Assembly (NCBI GenBank): GCA_964384785.1
Contig: CAYLLH010000086.1
Location: 1-35,333 of the forward strand
Length of the DNA: 35,333 nt
From: JAZKSG01 sp964384785
GTDB taxonomy: Archaea; Thermoplasmatota; E2; DHVEG-1
Reading direction: 5' to 3'
Numbering within the stretch: the stretch's first letter is position 1; the number at the start of each line of letters is the position of its first letter. Positions 31,014-35,333 of this stretch are shown piece by piece. The position numbers and the translations under genes are program-made. A model generated the notes under the pieces. It worked only from the letters and a program-made list of their open reading frames with translations. It did no database searches and was not told the origin of the DNA.

Positions 31014-33188
31014 TTATGTGAATTCTTCTAATTCTGCATCAAGTTTATCTGTTTTTTCACCTAGTTGTTTTTTAATGTTTTTAGCAACACCTTCACCTAT
31101 TCCTTTGATTTTAGCAAGACGTTTCAGTGGGACATCACGAAGATCATTAACTGTTTTAAAACCATTTTTAAACAAAGCACGAGCTCTAACACGACCGATT
31201 CCTTTTAGTGATACAAGATTAAGTAGTTCTTTTTTACAACCATATCGAACTCGCATAATCAAATCATTTAAATCAGAAACACAGCTAAAATTATACATCC
31301 GTGCAAATTCTCTTGTGGCATGAAGAAGCCATTGAACAGATTCAACAATACTATGAATATCGCCCGGTCCAATATTAAAACGATTCACTATTTGATCTTC
31401 ATTGAGTTCATCAATCCAATCATTAACCAAAAATGCTGTTTTAAGATCACTTAGGAAATACTCCCATTCTTCATCAACAACATCTGGTTTATTTATCAAA
31501 AAGATTCCCTTTATATCCTCAGCACGATCCTCCACCCAGATATCACTTTTACGCAGGTACAATGATCGAACATCAGGAGTACTACAAACCGCATGTAGAA
31601 AACCAAGTTCATCAAAATCACGCTTACAGGATTTCTCCAAAGCCTCTTTTAACAACAAAGCTGACAATGGATCAATATACAAAGAAGAAGTACGCTGACC
31701 AAATAAAGAAGCCATAAACTCATCCTGGTTTATTATTTCAACGAAAGCATTTTCCACCAAAAAATTCAATGCTTCATCAATATCATCTTTTAAAGCAAAA
31801 GTATCAGCTTGATAAGCATAAAAACTACTGTCCACAAAATCATAAACACCCTGTCGTTTTTTTACAAAACCTGTGGCAATACTTGACAATAGATGCATCC
31901 TTAGAGCTGCAGGGTTTCCAAGTTTAGAATAAATAGGTTCTGTTTCAGCAAGAACATAATTATCAAATATTTGATCAAACTGATTCTTTTTTTTAGCAAC
32001 AGCTATCGCTTCACCGAAACTATCAAACTGTGGTCTACCTGCTCGACCTGCTTGCTGTTTATACTCCAAAATTGGTATGGGTTTCATACCAAAATTTACA
32101 TCATAACGCCATAGATCACGAATTATAACACGTTGAGCAGGAATATTAACACCAGCTGCAAGAGTCGGAGTTGCAACAATGCATTTAATCACTCTTTTTT
32201 TAAAACCTCGTTCCACGAAACGACGATGAATGCTACTAAGTCCTGCATGATGAAAACTCACACCATGTTTCAAGCAAAAAAATAAATCCTTATCAACAGA
32301 TGTTAGCTCAGGAAGACTACGTTTCAACAAACTAATTAGTTCTTCAATATTTTTTTTATCCTCGTCAGATAAAAAATTGTCAACAACAGATCCAAGTCTT
32401 TTAGCAACAGAAACAGTGGAACGACGAGTGTTAACAAAAACCAGAACCTGACCACCATTATTTGATAATGAGTTTTCAACCAATCGGTTTACACCACGTT
32501 TCTCAGATCCCTTGATTTCTTCTGTTTTACCATCATCAAAACGAACATTATTCTTATAATAAACACCCTCACGCAATGGTACAGGACGCCAATCAGATTT
32601 AACCAACTTAGCATCCAACCAAATACTAAGCTCTGTAGCATTCTGAATAGTTGCAGAAAGACCAATAATCTGAGTATCAGGATTCAAAGATTTAAACCTG
32701 GAAACAATAACCTCCAAAGTAGGACCACGAGTTGGATCATGAATCAAATGAATCTCATCAATAACCAAAACTCTGACCTCATCAACCCAACCAACCTTAT
32801 GACGAAGCAAACTATCAGCTTTTTCAGAAGTACAAACAATCACATCATAACGAGCAAGCCTCGGATCAGAATCATCCAAATCACCAGTGCTAATACCTAT
32901 CTTGAACCCAAGTTCCTCAAAAACTTTAAGCTCCTCATACTTTTCACGAGCTAAAGCCTTCAAAGGGACAACATACAAAGCCTTACCTGCTTCCTTACGC
33001 AAACGATTAAGTATAGCAAGATAAGCAATCAAACTCTTACCACTAGCTGTTGGAACCGAAACCACCAAGTTTTTTTTATCAAAAACATGACCAATTGCTT
33101 CAGCCTGAGGCGGATAAAGCTCCTCAAGTCCTTGTTTTTTTAGAATATTTTTTGTTTTATCATCCAAATTTAATTCATCGATTTTCAT
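31014..33188 (-). CDS. hel308: DNA repair helicase Hel308
   Basis: 724 residues, typical for Hel308. Superfamily 2 motifs: the Q-motif-like LYPPQAEAI (25-33), Walker A PTASGKS (46-52), VLVIDEIHLIHDPTRGPTLE (DEIH box), IGLSATIQNA (motif III), VATPTLAAGVNIPAQRVIIRD (motif V) and QQAGRAGRPQFD (motif VI). A winged-helix and ratchet region follow, and the C terminus has helix-hairpin-helix repeats (LKGIGRVRARALFKNGFKTVNDL, KIKGIGEGVAKNIKKQLG). Hel308 unwinds forked DNA 3'-5' and acts at stalled replication forks. It shares a 58-base divergent gap with the next gene. Confidence 0.97.
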   Translation of the reverse strand: MKIDELNLDDKTKNILKKQGLEELYPPQAEAIGHVFDKKNLVVSVPTASGKSLIAYLAILNRLRKEAGKALYVVPLKALAREKYEELKVFEELGFKIGISTGDLDDSDPRLARYDVIVCTSEKADSLLRHKVGWVDEVRVLVIDEIHLIHDPTRGPTLEVIVSRFKSLNPDTQIIGLSATIQNATELSIWLDAKLVKSDWRPVPLREGVYYKNNVRFDDGKTEEIKGSEKRGVNRLVENSLSNNGGQVLVFVNTRRSTVSVAKRLGSVVDNFLSDEDKKNIEELISLLKRSLPELTSVDKDLFFCLKHGVSFHHAGLSSIHRRFVERGFKKRVIKCIVATPTLAAGVNIPAQRVIIRDLWRYDVNFGMKPIPILEYKQQAGRAGRPQFDSFGEAIAVAKKKNQFDQIFDNYVLAETEPIYSKLGNPAALRMHLLSSIATGFVKKRQGVYDFVDSSFYAYQADTFALKDDIDEALNFLVENAFVEIINQDEFMASLFGQRTSSLYIDPLSALLLKEALEKSCKRDFDELGFLHAVCSTPDVRSLYLRKSDIWVEDRAEDIKGIFLINKPDVVDEEWEYFLSDLKTAFLVNDWIDELNEDQIVNRFNIGPGDIHSIVESVQWLLHATREFARMYNFSCVSDLNDLIMRVRYGCKKELLNLVSLKGIGRVRARALFKNGFKTVNDLRDVPLKRLAKIKGIGEGVAKNIKKQLGEKTDKLDAELEEFT

Positions 33189-33246
33189 AAATAAACATCA
33201 ATTCTGAACATGCGAAACATATAATCAGTCAAAAACTTTATTCATA

Positions 33247-33585
33247 ATGAACAAATTCATAGTTAGCGATATCATGGGCCGAAGACGTTCAATGCGTGAT
33301 AAATACAAAATGCAGATGAAAGCATATCGCAAACAAAGAATGAAAAAAGATAATACACCATTTCTCCCAACAAACGGAGAAGTATATGTGATGAACTCTC
33401 TTGATCCAAAAAAAAGAATAAAAGCCGAGGTTTTAAAAACTGTAACTAAACAGCACAGGGAAATAATAACAAGCCTAGCTTGTCCAGAATGTGGTGAACC
33501 TATGAGCTGGGATAGCAACTGGGAAGGCTTTGTTTGCAATAAACACGGAAAGAAAGCAATATATGAAATCGTAGAAAAAGAATAA
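33247..33585 (+). CDS. Zinc-binding protein of unknown function
   Basis: 112 residues. The N-terminal half is strongly basic (MGRRRSMRDKYKMQMKAYRKQRMKK), suggestive of nucleic-acid or ribosome binding. The C-terminal half has CPECGEPMSWDSNWEGFVCNKH, a plausible zinc site with three Cys and one His. TATA-like CATATAATC about 30 bases upstream supports a leaderless start at this ATG; a second in-frame ATG at 33274 (MGRRR) is possible. It heads a plus-strand group with translation genes, so a translation-related job is an inference. No family recognised. Confidence 0.65.
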   Translation: MNKFIVSDIMGRRRSMRDKYKMQMKAYRKQRMKKDNTPFLPTNGEVYVMNSLDPKKRIKAEVLKTVTKQHREIITSLACPECGEPMSWDSNWEGFVCNKHGKKAIYEIVEKE

Positions 33586-33613
33586 AACCAGATTTTAATG
33601 GCAGGATCTTCTT

Positions 33614-33877
33614 ATGGTTGAAGAAAAAATAGGTGAAATAAAACATTTTTTCAACAACATAAATGTAGCAGCAATCAAAATAACAAATGGTGAACTTAAA
33701 ATAGGAGATAATATTCACATTGTTGGAGCACATACAGATTTCACTCAAACAATAAAAAGTATGCAAATAGATAAAGACCCTGTAGAAAAAGTAACCACTG
33801 GAGACGAGGTTGGTATAAAAGTCAAAAACAGGGTCAGAGAAAATGATATAGTTTACAAAAAAATAAAAGAGGAATAA
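33614..33877 (+). CDS. EF-Tu/IF2 domain-2-like small protein
   Basis: 87 residues forming one beta-barrel of the translation-factor domain II type: KIGEIKHFFNNINVAAIKITNGELKIGDNIHIVG, then TQTIKSMQIDKDPVEKVTTGDEVGIKV and RVRENDIVYK. There is no GTPase domain, so it corresponds to the stand-alone 'translation elongation factor-like' proteins of archaea, whose role is unknown. It sits five bases before aIF5A and is probably co-transcribed with it. Confidence 0.85.
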   Translation: MVEEKIGEIKHFFNNINVAAIKITNGELKIGDNIHIVGAHTDFTQTIKSMQIDKDPVEKVTTGDEVGIKVKNRVRENDIVYKKIKEE

Positions 33878-33882
33878 AAACG

Positions 33883-34266
33883 ATGAAAGAATTAGCTGAA
33901 ATAAGAACTCTTAAAGAAAACCGTTACATGATTATTGATGATGAACCATGCAAAATCGTAAGTATCTCAACATCTAAACCAGGGAAACATGGGGAAGCCA
34001 AAGCAAGAATAGAAGCAATAGGTGTTTTTGATGGACAAAAAAGAAGTATTGTAAGCCCGGTAACTCATAAGGTTCACGTCCCAATTATTGACAAAAGAAC
34101 AGGTCAAGTCGTAGCAATCATGGGAGATAACGTTCAAATCATGGATCTGGAAACATATGAAACATTTGAAATGCCGATACCAGATGAATACAAAGGAAAA
34201 CTAGAACATGGGAAAGAGATATCATATCTTATAGCTCTTGGACGTAAAAAAATAACAAGAGTCTAA
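33883..34266 (+). CDS. eif5A: Translation initiation factor aIF5A
   Basis: 127 residues. The modification loop STSKPGKHGEAKARIEAIGVF carries Lys35, the residue converted to hypusine or deoxyhypusine. The C-terminal OB domain includes SIVSPVTHKVHVPIIDKRTGQVVAI and the DLETYETFEMPIPDE motif. aIF5A relieves ribosome stalling at difficult peptide bonds. Modification requires spermidine, and the agmatinase gene that starts the polyamine route follows at 34320. That pairing is common in archaea and functionally sensible. Confidence 0.96.
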   Translation: MKELAEIRTLKENRYMIIDDEPCKIVSISTSKPGKHGEAKARIEAIGVFDGQKRSIVSPVTHKVHVPIIDKRTGQVVAIMGDNVQIMDLETYETFEMPIPDEYKGKLEHGKEISYLIALGRKKITRV

Positions 34267-34319
34267 ACTTCTTATTTTTACCATATTTCTTTTATTATAT
34301 TATTTTTATTTGGAGTCTT

Positions 34320-35186
34320 ATGATAGGTCACCCAGGTTTTTTTGCTGATGCAGAAACAAACTATAAAGATTCAAAATTTGTAATATTCAGTGTACCATAT
34401 GATGGAACATCAACATATCGAAAAGGATCAAAAAATGCACCAAAAAAAATCAGAGAAGCTAGTTGGAATTATGAAAAATATGATTTAATTACAAATGTGG
34501 ATTTTAATGAATTAAAAGTACATGATTACGGGGATCTTTTAATTGACCAAGTTGATTCAAAATCAGTCGTTAATGAAACAAAAAATTTTGCTTCAAAAAT
34601 ATTAAAAGATCATAAATTCCCAATTTTAATTGGAGGCGAACACTCTCTAACAATTGGTATGATTAAAAGCCTACCAAAAAAAGATACAGCTGTATTAGTT
34701 TTAGATGCACATCTTGATTTCAGAGACGATTATGAAAACGATAAATACAATCATGCATGTGTCAACCGTAGAATTATTGAACATGTAGGTGTTGAAAACA
34801 CAGCTATTTTAGGTGTTAGATCAGCTGAAAAAAATGAACTAAAAAAAGCTAAAAAACAAAATCTTTTATTTTTTAATTCTCTTGAACTCAAAAAACAAGG
34901 ATTAAACTCTTGTTTAGAAAAAATCTATAAAAAATTTAAAGATAAAAAAATTTATCTAAGCATTGACATGGATTTTTTTGACCCAGCCTATGCTCCTGGT
35001 GTAGGGACCCCTGAACCCTTTGGAATGTCTAATTATGATTTTTTGGAAATAATTGAAAAATTCAAAAAACAAATCATTGGTTTTGACATAGTTGAAGTCA
35101 ACCCAAAATATGATGGTGGGAATATTACGTCTTTTTTAGCAGCAAAAATAATCAGATTTGTTATAGAAGAAGTTAGCAAAAAATAA
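34320..35186 (+). CDS. speB: Agmatinase (ureohydrolase family)
   Basis: 288 residues. The binuclear Mn site of ureohydrolases is intact: GGEHS with His108, DAHLD with Asp129, His131 and Asp133, and SIDMDFFDP with Asp216 and Asp218. The start VPYDGTSTYRKGSKNAPKKIRE and late VGTPEPFGMSNYDFLEI and DIVEVNPKYD match agmatinases. The enzyme turns agmatine into putrescine and urea, feeding spermidine-type polyamines. It is the last gene of the 33247-35186 group; the putative promoter of the next gene follows. Confidence 0.93.
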   Translation: MIGHPGFFADAETNYKDSKFVIFSVPYDGTSTYRKGSKNAPKKIREASWNYEKYDLITNVDFNELKVHDYGDLLIDQVDSKSVVNETKNFASKILKDHKFPILIGGEHSLTIGMIKSLPKKDTAVLVLDAHLDFRDDYENDKYNHACVNRRIIEHVGVENTAILGVRSAEKNELKKAKKQNLLFFNSLELKKQGLNSCLEKIYKKFKDKKIYLSIDMDFFDPAYAPGVGTPEPFGMSNYDFLEIIEKFKKQIIGFDIVEVNPKYDGGNITSFLAAKIIRFVIEEVSKK

Positions 35187-35237
35187 ATAGAAAAAAAAGG
35201 GTACTTTAATATACCATTACCTACTTTTGGCCCGAAC

Positions 35238-35333
35238 ATGGAAAACGAAAAAATTGCTGCTTTAGTATTAGCTTTAATGGTTGCAGGTATTCTCTCAGCT
35301 TATCTAGCATTACAGAATTGGGATGATATTTCA
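35238..35333 (+). CDS. N terminus of an exported or membrane protein (cut by window end)
   Basis: An ATG at 35238 opens MENEKIAALVLALMVAGILS followed by AYLALQNWDDIS to the window edge. The first 30 residues look like a signal peptide or membrane anchor with a short charged head. A preceding GGGTACTTTAATA (35199) may be its promoter. Nothing more can be said of the product. Confidence 0.6.
   Translation, partial: MENEKIAALVLALMVAGILSAYLALQNWDDIS

Overview
The window is a contiguous piece of an AT-rich archaeal chromosome. It carries archaeal or archaeal/eukaryotic-type information genes: PCNA, RNase P Pop5, transcription factor S, ribosomal protein L10e, exosome Csl4, RNA polymerase subunit L, TruD, KEOPS subunits Kae1, Bud32 and Cgi121, topoisomerase VI, Hel308 and aIF5A. 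It also has the archaeal pterin enzyme MptE, a PGF-CTERM-type sorting tail, promoters with TATA-like boxes, Shine-Dalgarno sites such as GGAGGTGA, and tRNA genes without an encoded CCA. The gene set points to a euryarchaeote in the broad sense. A Thermoplasmatota-type lineage is my guess, but the window does not settle it.

Layout. 1-3150 (minus strand): Pop5 (partial), PCNA, a secreted sequon-rich protein, TFS, a Nudix hydrolase and a small unknown. 3227-7336 (plus): tRNA-Val(GAC), a stand-alone RarA/MgsA-C-terminus-like protein, DUF373 membrane protein, MptE, and an S2P protease with a PDZ-like insert. L10e lies on the minus strand, convergent with S2P and divergent from the plus-strand run Csl4-RpoL-TruD-IleRS-nitroreductase-PKD protein. 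A decayed exported-protein fragment lies before Kae1-Bud32-dITPase, which are packed with overlaps. 17811-24917 holds membrane or exported proteins of unknown role, the DUF192-Top6B-Top6A operon, a beta-helix surface protein and a second S2P-type protease. 24966-26354 is a probable heat-shock locus: a winged-helix regulator divergent from hsp20, with shared dyad sites, and a remnant of a Cdc48-type AAA+ gene downstream of hsp20.

26366-30482 is the accessory part. An intact tRNA-Arg(GCG) gene at 30409-30482 has two truncated 3' copies at 27058 and 27891 in the same orientation. They delimit two tandem segments. One, about 0.83 kb, holds only a VapBC toxin-antitoxin pair with its palindromic operator. 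The other, about 2.5 kb, holds a membrane protein with a possibly broken start, an internally duplicated membrane protein, a ZIP metal transporter, and a frameshifted small gene beside the tRNA. The truncated copies are alike well beyond the tRNA sequence, which fits serial integration of related, integrase-less elements. This is the most interesting part of the window.

30484-35333 returns to core genes: Cgi121 and Hel308 (minus), then a zinc-binding unknown, an EF-Tu-domain-2-like protein, aIF5A, agmatinase and the start of an exported or membrane protein (plus). Functional links across the window: Kae1, Bud32 and Cgi121 are three KEOPS (t6A tRNA modification) subunits at two loci; agmatinase feeds polyamine synthesis, which supplies the aminobutyl group for modification of aIF5A. 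All family assignments rest on reading the sequence by eye, with no database search.
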